Translations under genes and position numbers: made by a program | From: Bacillota bacterium | GTDB taxonomy: Bacteria > Bacillota > Negativicutes > CTSoil-072 | NCBI GenBank assembly: GCA_017889545.1 | Contig: JAGFZV010000023.1 | Coordinates: 1-44,014 of the forward strand | Direction: 5' to 3' | Length of the DNA: 44,014 nt | The notes under the pieces: generated by a model | What the model saw: only the letters and a program-made list of their open reading frames with translations | Database searches by the model: none | What the model was told of the DNA's origin: nothing | Part shown: piece after piece, positions 7,331 to 15,347 of the stretch | How positions within the stretch are numbered: the first letter of the stretch is position 1 | Layout of the letters: each line of letters opens with the position of its first letter

Positions 7331-8365
7331 ATGACAAGATTACTTGATAACTGGATGAAAATCGGCATCATTTTACTATCCCTCTATATCATAAGCCAGA
7401 TCACTTCTATTTTTCTGCCTATTCTCGCATCCATTGTTTTAACTTTTATATTGAACCCGGTAGTCAATTATTTTTGCACGTTGCGTGTTGGACCGGGCAA
7501 ATGGCAGATCAACCGTTCCCTAGCTGTTTTCTTGGCCTTTTTATGTTTTGTTCTTGTATTGGGCATAATAGCAACTTTTGTGCTGTTTCCCTTTATCAGT
7601 GAATTCAATAAGTTCGTTCTCGATTTGCCATCTTTATTAGAAAAACTTGATCGAATTACCACTGAGTTCGGGCAATTCATCACGGCTGCTCCCATGCCGG
7701 CGCGCATTGCATCAATTGTCGAGCAGGTCTCAGCCAATATCGCTGCAATCCTGCCGAAATTAGCCAGTGACGTTGCGAGCTCTTTATTAACGTTTGCAAC
7801 CCGCACAATAGAATTAGTCGTTGTGCCTATCTTGACCTATTATTTTTTGAAAGATTGGCAAGTATTGCGTGAATCGTTTCTAACAATTTTCAAGGCAAAA
7901 AGCCGGGGGAAAATCGGTGTCGTGATCGACGAAATGGCCTTTGTAGTCAGCGGCTATATTCGCGGTCAATTCATTGTCAGTATCGTGATCGGAGCGATGG
8001 TTTTTTGCGGAATGTATTTTCTGGACGTAGGTTATCCACTTGTACTAGGTCTATTGGCAACCCTTACGGAATCAGTCCCGATCATCGGCCCAATTATCGG
8101 CGCTGTCCCGGCAATTATCTTAGCTTACCTGGTAGAACCTGCGCTGGCGTTCAAAGTTTTGTTGTTTTTCATCGTGATCCACCAAATAGAAAATAACATT
8201 GTTGTACCGAAAGTTATGGGACATACAATCGCTCTGCACCCAGCCATCATCATTATCAGTCTGCTGGTTGGAGGAAAACTGTTTGGCATCCCTGGCATGA
8301 TCTTGGCTGTACCTGTAACTGCCTTATTAAGAGTTTTGCTTAAGCATATATGGTTTCATCAATAA
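7331..8365 (+). CDS. AI-2E family transporter (UPF0118 permease)
   Basis: A 344-residue inner-membrane protein with about seven or eight hydrophobic segments. The order is typical of the AI-2E/PerM/YdiK family: two N-terminal helices, a soluble region (about residues 85-150), then a helix-rich half with GLLATLTESVPIIGPIIGAVPA and the late signature HQIENNIVVPKVMGHTIALH. Family members export small molecules or act in sodium/proton exchange; the autoinducer-2 role of one member should not be transferred here. TAGGAGA lies six bases before the ATG. It is one of only two plus-strand genes in the window and converges on the next gene with 16 bases between stop codons. Confidence 0.88.
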   Translation: MTRLLDNWMKIGIILLSLYIISQITSIFLPILASIVLTFILNPVVNYFCTLRVGPGKWQINRSLAVFLAFLCFVLVLGIIATFVLFPFISEFNKFVLDLPSLLEKLDRITTEFGQFITAAPMPARIASIVEQVSANIAAILPKLASDVASSLLTFATRTIELVVVPILTYYFLKDWQVLRESFLTIFKAKSRGKIGVVIDEMAFVVSGYIRGQFIVSIVIGAMVFCGMYFLDVGYPLVLGLLATLTESVPIIGPIIGAVPAIILAYLVEPALAFKVLLFFIVIHQIENNIVVPKVMGHTIALHPAIIIISLLVGGKLFGIPGMILAVPVTALLRVLLKHIWFHQ

Positions 8366-8381
8366 CTTGAGCGGATTTTCA

Positions 8382-9581
8382 TTACGGAACTCCATATATT
8401 TTGAAAGCGATGAGTTCACTAATGACAGTGACCAGATAGGCCAGTCCATATTTCAGTTTAATTTCTCTATGCAAAATATCCAGTTTTTCTTGACGGTATT
8501 GAGCTTTTCTGCGGTACATGCTGGCATTAAACAATTGTTTTTCAACATCATCTGCCATAGAATGTTCTTTTTTAATCCGGTTCATTTCCAGCCATATATC
8601 CCGCTTTAATCGCCCGATCTGATAACGGATTTCTGCAGCCTGAAACTCCGTGCTCTGATGTTCTTTTTTTAGCTTCAAACGCAGCTGGTACAGCCATCGT
8701 CCTATATTCATGATCATCAAACTGGCAACAAATATAATGAGCGTGGAAAAAAAAGACCACGATAAAGTAACTTGTTCATATTCAAGCACCAGATAGGGGC
8801 GAATGAGCAAAAACGAAAATGATACGAGAATAGCGATCAGAGATAATTGCCAAATATCTGTGAAATTAAAAACCCGGGAAGCCTGGCTTGCGATCGTCGT
8901 GCCTGCACTCTTTTTAATCTTTTCTCGTCCTTCGGGAGAGATCTTGTGAATATCAAACTGTAAATTCCCTTGGCTGGTCTTTGCATCAATGACAAAAAAA
9001 TTATATTGAATTTGATCCCCGCTATCCCGCAGATACTTCGCGATGGGAGGATAGGAACAGGTTTTCAGATATTCATGCATGTCGATCACCATAGTATCAC
9101 TGTAAACACGCAAAAACATTCCTTCGCGAATGATCATCGGATTGAAAAAAAAGCCGATTAGGCTCATGGCAATATACATCAACCGCTGCGACAAAAACTG
9201 TGGGAGGATGGTAACTTCCGATAAGTGAACCGATTTCAACTGTAATACCATGCTGGACGTTTTATGATCATGCCAAAAATCAACGATCTCCGTGTCAATA
9301 TATAAGGGAATATAGAAGCGACTCATTACCCTAATTCTTATTAAATTATTTTCTTCCAATTCAACCGTTATATACCGGATGAAACGCAATAATCCCTTTT
9401 GTTGCTTATCCAATTTGCTTAAAGAAATTTCCTTTTTCAGCCAATGGTTGATCTCTTTTTCCGGACATTCCGTCACGGGAGTTTCCGGCATCACAGCAGA
9501 CAAATCAACCGAAACTGACAGATCTTCCTCTTTTGGCTGCTGTTTTTGAAAAGCTTTCCTTATTTTATTTATCATACGCAT
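8382..9581 (-). CDS. Membrane protein of unknown function with C-terminal coiled coil
   Basis: A 399-residue protein I do not recognise. The ATG at 9581 is chosen because GAGAGGAAG precedes it at good spacing; a longer reading frame to 9770 runs backwards through the terminator at 9719-9756 and is not credible. The N-terminal 60 residues are charged. The middle (about 80-250) is a soluble, strand-rich region. Two hydrophobic helices follow (FTDIWQLSLIAILVSFSFLL and SWSFFSTLIIFVASLMIMNI), then a long charged helix rich in Lys, Arg and Glu, and a last hydrophobic segment near the C-terminus. It could anchor a cytoplasmic coiled coil to the membrane. The neighbours give no functional clue. Confidence 0.6.
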   Translation of the reverse strand: MRMINKIRKAFQKQQPKEEDLSVSVDLSAVMPETPVTECPEKEINHWLKKEISLSKLDKQQKGLLRFIRYITVELEENNLIRIRVMSRFYIPLYIDTEIVDFWHDHKTSSMVLQLKSVHLSEVTILPQFLSQRLMYIAMSLIGFFFNPMIIREGMFLRVYSDTMVIDMHEYLKTCSYPPIAKYLRDSGDQIQYNFFVIDAKTSQGNLQFDIHKISPEGREKIKKSAGTTIASQASRVFNFTDIWQLSLIAILVSFSFLLIRPYLVLEYEQVTLSWSFFSTLIIFVASLMIMNIGRWLYQLRLKLKKEHQSTEFQAAEIRYQIGRLKRDIWLEMNRIKKEHSMADDVEKQLFNASMYRRKAQYRQEKLDILHREIKLKYGLAYLVTVISELIAFKIYGVP

Positions 9582-9718
9582 AACAGTCCGCTTCCTCTCT
9601 TCCTGCTGTTCGTTTGCCGCCGGGGGAAATAAAGAAATCGTTTCTCTGACACGACTGTAGCAAAAGCAGAACATTGAGGCAATCGCTTGGTTTACATATA
9701 TATTCCTATAAAAAGACG

Positions 9719-9756
9719 CAAAATCCTGCAAGCTTCGCGAAGCCTGCAGGATTTTG
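9719..9756 (-). terminator. Intrinsic terminator of the carboxynorspermidine operon
   Basis: A 12-bp stem CAAAATCCTGCA/TGCAGGATTTTG encloses a second self-complementary stretch (GCTTCGCGAAGC). On the minus strand the stem runs into TTTTGCGTCTTTTT. It lies 26 bases beyond the stop codon of the dehydrogenase gene at 9782. Confidence 0.8.
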
Positions 9757-9781
9757 TCGAAAGTCTTCATTTATGTCTATA

Positions 9782-11041
9782 TCACACTGTTTCCAGCGGT
9801 TCAATTACGGGCGCTTCAAATCCTACCGGAGTTTCAATCACTTCTGTTGGTAAACCCATTGTGTCGAGTAAAGCAATAAACGGCTCAGGATTCAATTCTT
9901 CTACATTGACCATTTTTTTCACGTCCCAAACACCGCTGGCAATCAAAATTGCCGCTGCCACTGGCGGTACTCCGGCCGTATAGCTGATCGCCTGCGCTTC
10001 CACTTCCTGATAGCACTCGGCATGATCACAAATATTATAAATAAAGATTTCCTTTTCCTGATTGTTTTTTGTGCCGCGAATAAAATTACCGATACAGGTT
10101 TTGCCGGTATAACCTGGAGCCAACGAAGACGGATCCGGCAGCAATGCTTTCAGCAGCTTAAGCGGCGCAATTTCCACGCCTTCAGCGACTTTAACCGGTT
10201 TCTCCGAAAGAAGTCCCAGATTGGATAAAACAGAGAATACATTCAAATAGTGATCGCCGAAACCCATCCAGAAGCGGATAGAGTTTGCATCAATATGTTT
10301 AGAAAGAGAATGCAGTTCGTCATGCCCTGTCAAGTATACCGGACATTTTCCCACAACCGGAAAATCGTAGTCGACTTTTATGGAGTGAACCTTTTGCAGC
10401 ACCCATTTCCGATCAATCCAAGTCCATACTTTCTTGAATTCCCGGAAATTAATTTCCGGATCAAAATTAGTGGCGAAATACTTGCCATGACTTCCGGCGT
10501 TTACATCCAGAATATCAATCGTGTCTATTGTATCGAAGTATTTTTTCTGTGCCAATGCACACCAGGCATTAACCACACCAGGGTCAAAGCCAATGCCCAG
10601 AATAGCGGTAATCCCCTTTTCTGCGCAACGTTCTTTGCGTTTCCACTCATAATTGGCATACCAAGGTGGATTTTCGCAAACCTTGTCAGGCTCTTCGTGT
10701 ATTGCCGTGTCCATATATACTGCTCCGGTTTCAATACACGCTTCCAAAACTGACATATTGACATAAGACTGGCCTACATTGATCACAATTTCCGACTTTG
10801 TATCCTTGATTAACTGAATTACAGAGGGAATATCTAAAGCATTCACTTGGCGCGAATACAATTTTTTCGTAGAATCTTTCAGATGATTTTTGCGCAATAC
10901 ACTCTCAATAATTGTCTCGCACTTCTTTTGCGTGCGTGACGCGATGCAGATATCCCCTAAAACATCATTGTTCATCGCACATTTGTGAGCAACAACATGG
11001 GCCACCCCGCCAGCACCAATAATTAACACATTTTTTTTCAT
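9782..11041 (-). CDS. Carboxynorspermidine dehydrogenase (saccharopine dehydrogenase-like)
   Basis: A 419-residue cytoplasmic oxidoreductase. The N-terminal Rossmann motif is GAGGVAHVVAHKCA, and the middle carries GITAILGIGFDPGVVNAWCA and the signatures of the LYS9/saccharopine reductase-like family. It condenses aspartate semialdehyde with a diamine (1,3-diaminopropane or putrescine) using NADPH, giving carboxynorspermidine or carboxyspermidine. The assignment is strengthened by the decarboxylase gene for the next step, which lies 28 bases upstream in the same operon. AAAGGAGG precedes the ATG. The terminator at 9719-9756 closes the operon. Whether the cell makes norspermidine or spermidine cannot be told from this gene alone. 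Confidence 0.9.
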   Translation of the reverse strand: MKKNVLIIGAGGVAHVVAHKCAMNNDVLGDICIASRTQKKCETIIESVLRKNHLKDSTKKLYSRQVNALDIPSVIQLIKDTKSEIVINVGQSYVNMSVLEACIETGAVYMDTAIHEEPDKVCENPPWYANYEWKRKERCAEKGITAILGIGFDPGVVNAWCALAQKKYFDTIDTIDILDVNAGSHGKYFATNFDPEINFREFKKVWTWIDRKWVLQKVHSIKVDYDFPVVGKCPVYLTGHDELHSLSKHIDANSIRFWMGFGDHYLNVFSVLSNLGLLSEKPVKVAEGVEIAPLKLLKALLPDPSSLAPGYTGKTCIGNFIRGTKNNQEKEIFIYNICDHAECYQEVEAQAISYTAGVPPVAAAILIASGVWDVKKMVNVEELNPEPFIALLDTMGLPTEVIETPVGFEAPVIEPLETV

Positions 11042-11069
11042 TTTTTTCCTCCTTTAGTTGACTATAAAG

Positions 11070-12173
11070 CTATGATAAATTATTCATAAAATCTAAGTAG
11101 TCAAACCGCCGAACCACTTCTATGGCGCCATTCAGTCTGCGAACAGCAATGGCCGGCATCTGCAGACCATTAAACCAATTCTTCTTCACCATCGTGTACC
11201 CAGCTGCATCGGCAAAACGGATTTCACTGCCGACTTCCAATTGGTCTTTAAACTGGAATGTCCCAAAAACATCTCCCGCCAGACAAGACCGGCCGGCAAC
11301 AATATATTTATAGTCTCCCATGTTGTCATTTTCCATTTTAGCGGAAAGACGATAAATCAATAAGTCCAGCATGTGCGCCTCGACTGAAGCGTCAACAATC
11401 GCAATATCCATTTCATTATGCACTACGTCAACCACGCTGGTTACCAATTCAGCACAGCCGGTAATCGCGCTTTCACCCGGTTCTAAATATAGCTGAACAC
11501 CAAACGTTTTGGCAAACTCAGCCAGTTTTTTGCTAAACTTTTCAACCGGATAGCCTTCTTTCGTAAAATAATATCCTCCGCCAAGACTCACCCATTCCAA
11601 TTGCTGAATAATATCTCCGTACTCGTCGGCAATCGTATCAAGTTGGCTGGAAAATGCTGCAAAGTCATCATTTTCACAGTTGTAGTGAAACATCAAACCG
11701 CTAAGAAGAGAGATGTGATCCGCCAATGCTTTTTTATCCGTCACACCCAGTCGTGAATTCTTGCGTGCCGGATCAGCCAGGTCAAAGTGAGAATAGCTGA
11801 TTTGAGGATTTACACGCAAGCCAAGTTTTGCCGGTTTCGCTGTATTGCAATATCTCTCCAGCTGAGAAACAGAATTAAAGATGATTTTATCTGCAAATTG
11901 GGCTACGGCCAGAACATCTTCCTCTGAATAGCCCACACAATAAGCATGAGTTTCCTTGCCAAATTTTTCATAACCAAGACGAGCTTCAAAAAGCGAACTG
12001 GATGTCGTCCCGTCCATGTATTTCTGCATCAAATCAAATACACACCAAGTAGAAAAACATTTTAAGGCAAGTACCGATTTTGCGCCGGAAAGCTGACGCA
12101 CCTGCTGAATAATTTGCAGATTACGCAACAGTTTTTTTTCGTCAATCAGATAATAGGGAGTGGCAATTTTCAT
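11070..12173 (-). CDS. nspC: Carboxynorspermidine decarboxylase
   Basis: A 367-residue PLP-dependent decarboxylase of the alanine-racemase fold (fold type III). It removes CO2 from carboxy(nor)spermidine to give the triamine. Visible signatures: TPYYLIDEKKLLRNL at the start, the PLP lysine in SVLALKCFSTW, FHYNCEN, EWVSLGGGYYFTKEGYP, and the C-terminal GRSCLAGDVFGTF that completes the active site across the dimer. The ATG at 12173 follows CAGGAGA by eight bases; a longer frame to 12206 lacks a site. It is first in a two-gene operon with the matching dehydrogenase. A good promoter (12212-12240) lies just upstream. Confidence 0.92.
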   Translation of the reverse strand: MKIATPYYLIDEKKLLRNLQIIQQVRQLSGAKSVLALKCFSTWCVFDLMQKYMDGTTSSSLFEARLGYEKFGKETHAYCVGYSEEDVLAVAQFADKIIFNSVSQLERYCNTAKPAKLGLRVNPQISYSHFDLADPARKNSRLGVTDKKALADHISLLSGLMFHYNCENDDFAAFSSQLDTIADEYGDIIQQLEWVSLGGGYYFTKEGYPVEKFSKKLAEFAKTFGVQLYLEPGESAITGCAELVTSVVDVVHNEMDIAIVDASVEAHMLDLLIYRLSAKMENDNMGDYKYIVAGRSCLAGDVFGTFQFKDQLEVGSEIRFADAAGYTMVKKNWFNGLQMPAIAVRRLNGAIEVVRRFDYLDFMNNLS

Positions 12174-12211
12174 TCTATAAATCTCCTGTAAGACTATTTT
12201 CTTCAAAACTA

Positions 12212-12240
12212 ATCATAGCAAAATTGGCCGCATTTGTCGA
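12212..12240 (-). promoter_or_regulatory. Promoter of the nspC operon
   Basis: On the minus strand TCGACA (12240-12235) and TATGAT (12217-12212) are separated by exactly 17 bases, a good match to a housekeeping sigma promoter. The predicted start of transcription is about 30 bases upstream of the nspC ATG. Confidence 0.65.
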
Positions 12241-12341
12241 TTATTCTTAAAAAACAACCTTTTTTCGCATGAAATCGCAGTTGAAAATACATGAAAATTA
12301 TCCAGTTTGAAGAAAAACGATCCATACGCAATGCACGCTAA

Positions 12342-13910
12342 TCACATCGTATTTGCAGGTTGTTCCCGATACAAAACAACGCAATTTCTCCCTGTTTCTT
12401 TAGCCGAATAAAGAGCATGATCCGCTTCCCTCAGCAATTTATCCAAATCCATGTTGTTCGCATCAAGTGTTGCTGTAACTCCAAAGCTTGCCGTAACAGA
12501 AATGTAACGGTTTTCAAAACGCACCAAAATACCAGAGATGAGCAAACGCAAACGTTCAGCAATCGCGCAAGCTTCTTCATGGGCAGTATTTGCCAAGCAC
12601 ACGGCAAATTCTTCGCCCCCGTATCGTCCGATCAAATCGGTGGGCCGCAAGTTCTCCTTGCAGCGTTGCGCAATAGTGTATAACATCAGATCTCCAGCGG
12701 CATGTCCATAATTGTCGTTAATTTGTTTGAAGAAGTCAACATCGAAAAGTATTGCTGCAACCGGTTTATGAATGGACCGGGCCTGTACTATTTCCTGAAT
12801 GCTTGCTTGTGTAAATTTCCTTCGGTTATAAATTTGGGTCGTTTCATCGATCATGGCCAACGAATGCAATTTCTCAAGTAAAAGAACCCGTTCCGTTATG
12901 TCTCGCAAAACAATCGTTTTCCCGATCAAGATCCCACGCCGGTTAGTAATAGGAGAAACACGTGAATGAAAATAGCGATCATCTTTGCCGGTACCAGTTT
13001 TGATTTCAAATTCAAATATATCCAGTAAAATTTTCGTCATAAACTCCGCATGAGACACAATTTCATCAATCGGCTTGCCAATCGAATCCGTCGATAATTC
13101 CGGTAAAATATCGTGAGCTGCCGGATTAAAATCGGCTATCCGGTTCTGTTCATCAAGAACGACAACTCCTTCCCGTATGCCTTCAAACACCTTGTCTCTA
13201 GCAATCGGAACCAGATCAAACAACCGGAACTGAAATAAACTCCAAGCATACAAGGGGCTTGAAAAAGCAATCATAAAGGGGCTTAAATCGATCCCCCATG
13301 GGCTATATCCGGCTAAATAAATGAAATTGCCTATCAACGGCAGAAGCGATCCGATCATCATGCTTGCCACCTGCAGTTTATGGGAAGAGGTTACCCGGCG
13401 ATACGTTTGCAGCAATAAAAGGTTTCCATAAATCAACGAAAAATAAGTATATGCCAAATTTACCCAATACCAAGAGCCTTTCGCAAGACTAGCGACAAAA
13501 AAATCCCCTCTTGCTTCAACAACAATTTCTTTGTAAAACCAATGATGTGCATCGTTTGTATAGTGTAAAACAAGAGTGATTACAGGAATAACAAACAAGC
13601 CGACAACAAGCGGTCGGTTCAACCGGTTGTCCGCTCCAACGTATTCCCATACAAGAAGAAGCCACAATGCCGGGAAAAATGCAATGCCAAGATATTCTAC
13701 TCTCAGCCATAGAATAACTTCTTCCAACGTTGAACTGCTTATTTCAAAAGCATATCCGAGGGAATAAAAAGTCAGCGCCAATACAATCCCAATATAAGGG
13801 ATCGCACCGATCTTATTACGCCTGTGATAATAAGCATAAACAGCCAAAAAAGCATTCACAACACTCGCAATAAGTAAAACGTTGAAATAAGGCGTATTAT
13901 ATACGATCAC
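12342..13910 (-). CDS. Diguanylate cyclase with 7TM sensor, PAS and GGDEF domains
   Basis: A 522-residue membrane enzyme that makes cyclic di-GMP from two GTP. The GTG at 13910 is chosen because AGAGGG lies eight bases upstream; a longer frame beginning with TTG at 14015 adds an unlikely N-terminus. Residues 1-220 hold seven hydrophobic segments resembling the HisKA_7TM sensor domain. A PAS domain follows (about 235-345, EGIREGVVVLDEQNRIADFN), then GGDEF with an intact GGEEF active site (residues 431-435). RPTD (422-425), five residues before it, is an intact inhibitory I-site, so product feedback is expected. It lies next to polyamine genes and about 7 kb from a c-di-GMP riboswitch. Confidence 0.9.
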   Translation of the reverse strand: MIVYNTPYFNVLLIASVVNAFLAVYAYYHRRNKIGAIPYIGIVLALTFYSLGYAFEISSSTLEEVILWLRVEYLGIAFFPALWLLLVWEYVGADNRLNRPLVVGLFVIPVITLVLHYTNDAHHWFYKEIVVEARGDFFVASLAKGSWYWVNLAYTYFSLIYGNLLLLQTYRRVTSSHKLQVASMMIGSLLPLIGNFIYLAGYSPWGIDLSPFMIAFSSPLYAWSLFQFRLFDLVPIARDKVFEGIREGVVVLDEQNRIADFNPAAHDILPELSTDSIGKPIDEIVSHAEFMTKILLDIFEFEIKTGTGKDDRYFHSRVSPITNRRGILIGKTIVLRDITERVLLLEKLHSLAMIDETTQIYNRRKFTQASIQEIVQARSIHKPVAAILFDVDFFKQINDNYGHAAGDLMLYTIAQRCKENLRPTDLIGRYGGEEFAVCLANTAHEEACAIAERLRLLISGILVRFENRYISVTASFGVTATLDANNMDLDKLLREADHALYSAKETGRNCVVLYREQPANTM

Positions 13911-14123
13911 TATAAAAGCCCTCTTTTGATTATTACTTGCATCACATACACTGCTCTTCACTCCGCTTGCCAAATGCCATGCGAAACGGCTTACTACACT
14001 TGCAAATTTTAACAAATATTAGTTTGTAATTCTCCATAACAAACTGTAAATCCTTTAAATTATGCGAATTTTTCATTCTCCGCAAGGACAAACACAAAAT
14101 TACAGCACTTCCGCAGCGAATCT

Positions 14124-14167
14124 AAAATGCCTGAGGTATCGCAAGCACGCGATTCATCAGGCATTTT
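14124..14167 (-). terminator. Hairpin terminator after the GNAT/small peptide genes
   Basis: Perfect 11-bp arms AAAATGCCTGA/TCAGGCATTTT with an inner ATCGC/GCGAT pairing. It lies 27 bases beyond the stop of the small reading frame at 14194 and is followed by only a short T-run, so it is probable rather than certain. Confidence 0.55.
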
Positions 14168-14193
14168 GCCAATTCTACATTTATTTATTGTTT

Positions 14194-14271
14194 TCAAGCA
14201 GCGAGCAGTTTCAAACCGTCATAAAAAAGGAACCCGGCAAAAACAATTAACACTAATCCCAGCATCCGCAT
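14194..14271 (-). CDS. Possible 25-residue single-helix membrane peptide
   Basis: A short frame on the minus strand reads MRMLGLVLIVFAGFLFYDGL and five more residues, then stops. It is almost entirely one transmembrane helix with a positive residue at the start, a common pattern for real bacterial small membrane proteins. It fits between the GNAT gene (stop at 14302) and the hairpin at 14124-14167, so it could be the last gene of the MarR-GNAT transcript. No convincing Shine-Dalgarno site is visible, which lowers confidence. Confidence 0.4.
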   Translation of the reverse strand: MRMLGLVLIVFAGFLFYDGLKLLAA

Positions 14272-14301
14272 CGTTATAGACTGCAAATTCTTGCGCAAAA
14301 A

Positions 14302-14793
14302 TCAAATAGCCATTTGATAAAATTTGGTGTCGACTTTCATGATTGGAAAGGTATTCGGCAAAGCATTTTTGTCAATTTGGAGAAACCCATTTTTTTCATA
14401 AAACCGATGCGCCGCTAAAAATTTCCCGGTGGTCCCAAGATAGATTGCGTTCATATTGCGCTGTTGTGCCCACTCCACCAGTTTTTGCAAAAGCAAGTTC
14501 GCTACGTTATAGGTGCGGCCCCTATAAGCCTTTTTGACAAACATTTTCCGCAACGCACCCTGCTGGTTTCCAATATCGATTAATGCAATCGTTCCGATTA
14601 TCTGGTTCTTAGCATTCACTGCTACCCAAAAGTTTCCATTGCCGGATTGATAAAAATTAGGGATATCGCTGAGATCCGGCTGATCGTCTTTGCTGATAGG
14701 AATTTCGAATTCATTGCGCTGTATATCGAGAATTAAATCCATAATATCATTCTTATCTTCTTTCACATAGGCTCTTATCATGATTTCTGCCAT
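14302..14793 (-). CDS. GNAT family N-acetyltransferase
   Basis: A 163-residue cytoplasmic enzyme of the Gcn5-related acetyltransferase fold, transferring acetyl from acetyl-CoA to an unknown amine. The order of elements is clear: FWVAVNAKNQIIGTIALIDI (strands 2-4), then KMFVKKAYRGRTYNVANLLL, the acetyl-CoA pyrophosphate loop (R/Q-x-x-G-x-A type, here RGRTYNVA), then AIYLGTTGKFLAAHRFYEKNGF. The ATG at 14793 follows GGGAGGAA by five bases. It lies 17 bases after a MarR regulator gene on the same strand, so the regulator probably controls it. MarR-GNAT pairs often respond to antibiotics or other small compounds, but no substrate is evident. Confidence 0.87.
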   Translation of the reverse strand: MAEIMIRAYVKEDKNDIMDLILDIQRNEFEIPISKDDQPDLSDIPNFYQSGNGNFWVAVNAKNQIIGTIALIDIGNQQGALRKMFVKKAYRGRTYNVANLLLQKLVEWAQQRNMNAIYLGTTGKFLAAHRFYEKNGFLQIDKNALPNTFPIMKVDTKFYQMAI

Positions 14794-14810
14794 AAGAATT
14801 CCTCCCGTTA

Positions 14811-15248
14811 TCATTTTTCTTCTTTCAATGTTTTTTGCTTTTTCCAATCCTGTTCAATATTTTCCCTCATCCGTTTCAATAGACTATATGCATTTTCTTT
14901 TTCACTGACAGTAAATCCGGAAAAACAATTTTCGATATTTCGATTTTCTTCTTCAATAATATATTGATAAACTTTTTCCGCTTTGAGTGATGGAAAAAGA
15001 TGCCACATTCTTTTGTCCCCGGCACTGCGTTCCCGTCTCACATATCCCTCTTCCATCAGCTTCTGTACCGCTTTTGTAGTCGTTGCTTTGTCTACTTTTA
15101 AAATATTGGAAAGATCAATTAAATTGATCCCTTTCTGTTCACAAATACGTGTCAAAAAAACAAATTGACCTCTTTGTAATTTGATTTCACGAAATTTAAT
15201 GTCACTGATGGATTGTACACAACGTGCAAGCATTCCAGCCTCTCTCAA
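14811..15248 (-). CDS. MarR family transcriptional regulator
   Basis: A regulator of about 145 residues with a winged-helix domain: IKLQRGQFVFLTRICEQKGI, then LIDLSNILKVDKATTTKAVQ (helix-turn-helix) and KLMEEGYVRRERSAGDKRMW (wing). It probably acts as a dimeric repressor released by a small ligand. The start is uncertain: TTG at 15248 has GAAGGA seven bases upstream and keeps the conserved REAGMLARC start; the ATG at 15233 has GAGAGAGG close by; a TTG at 15293 has no site. A palindrome overlapping its promoter (15311-15347) is the likely autoregulatory operator. The GNAT gene follows in the same operon. Confidence 0.87.
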   Translation of the reverse strand: MREAGMLARCVQSISDIKFREIKLQRGQFVFLTRICEQKGINLIDLSNILKVDKATTTKAVQKLMEEGYVRRERSAGDKRMWHLFPSLKAEKVYQYIIEEENRNIENCFSGFTVSEKENAYSLLKRMRENIEQDWKKQKTLKEEK

Positions 15249-15310
15249 GATCTGATCCTTCAGTATAGCGATAGATATCCCCCCAACGTACAATTTCGTT
15301 TATCATTTAT

Positions 15311-15347
15311 ATCATAATTTATTTTTAGTTGAAGTGTCAACTAAAAA
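15311..15347 (-). promoter_or_regulatory. Promoter and MarR-type operator of the MarR-GNAT operon
   Basis: Positions 15322-15347 form a perfect inverted repeat: TTTTTAGTTGA, four bases, TCAACTAAAAA. On the minus strand its core contains the -35 box TTGACA (15340-15335), and TATGAT (15316-15311) follows after 18 bases. The operator therefore covers the -35 box of the MarR promoter, as expected for autorepression. It lies inside the last codons of rlmN. Confidence 0.75.

Noticed and set aside
9582-9770. A 63-codon N-terminal extension of the membrane protein at 8382-9581
   Set aside because: It translates backwards through the terminator of the preceding operon (9719-9756) and lacks a ribosome site; the ATG at 9581 has one.
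13911-14015. A 35-residue extension of the GGDEF protein starting with TTG
   Set aside because: No suitable ribosome site; GTG at 13910 has AGAGGG and places the first membrane helix normally.
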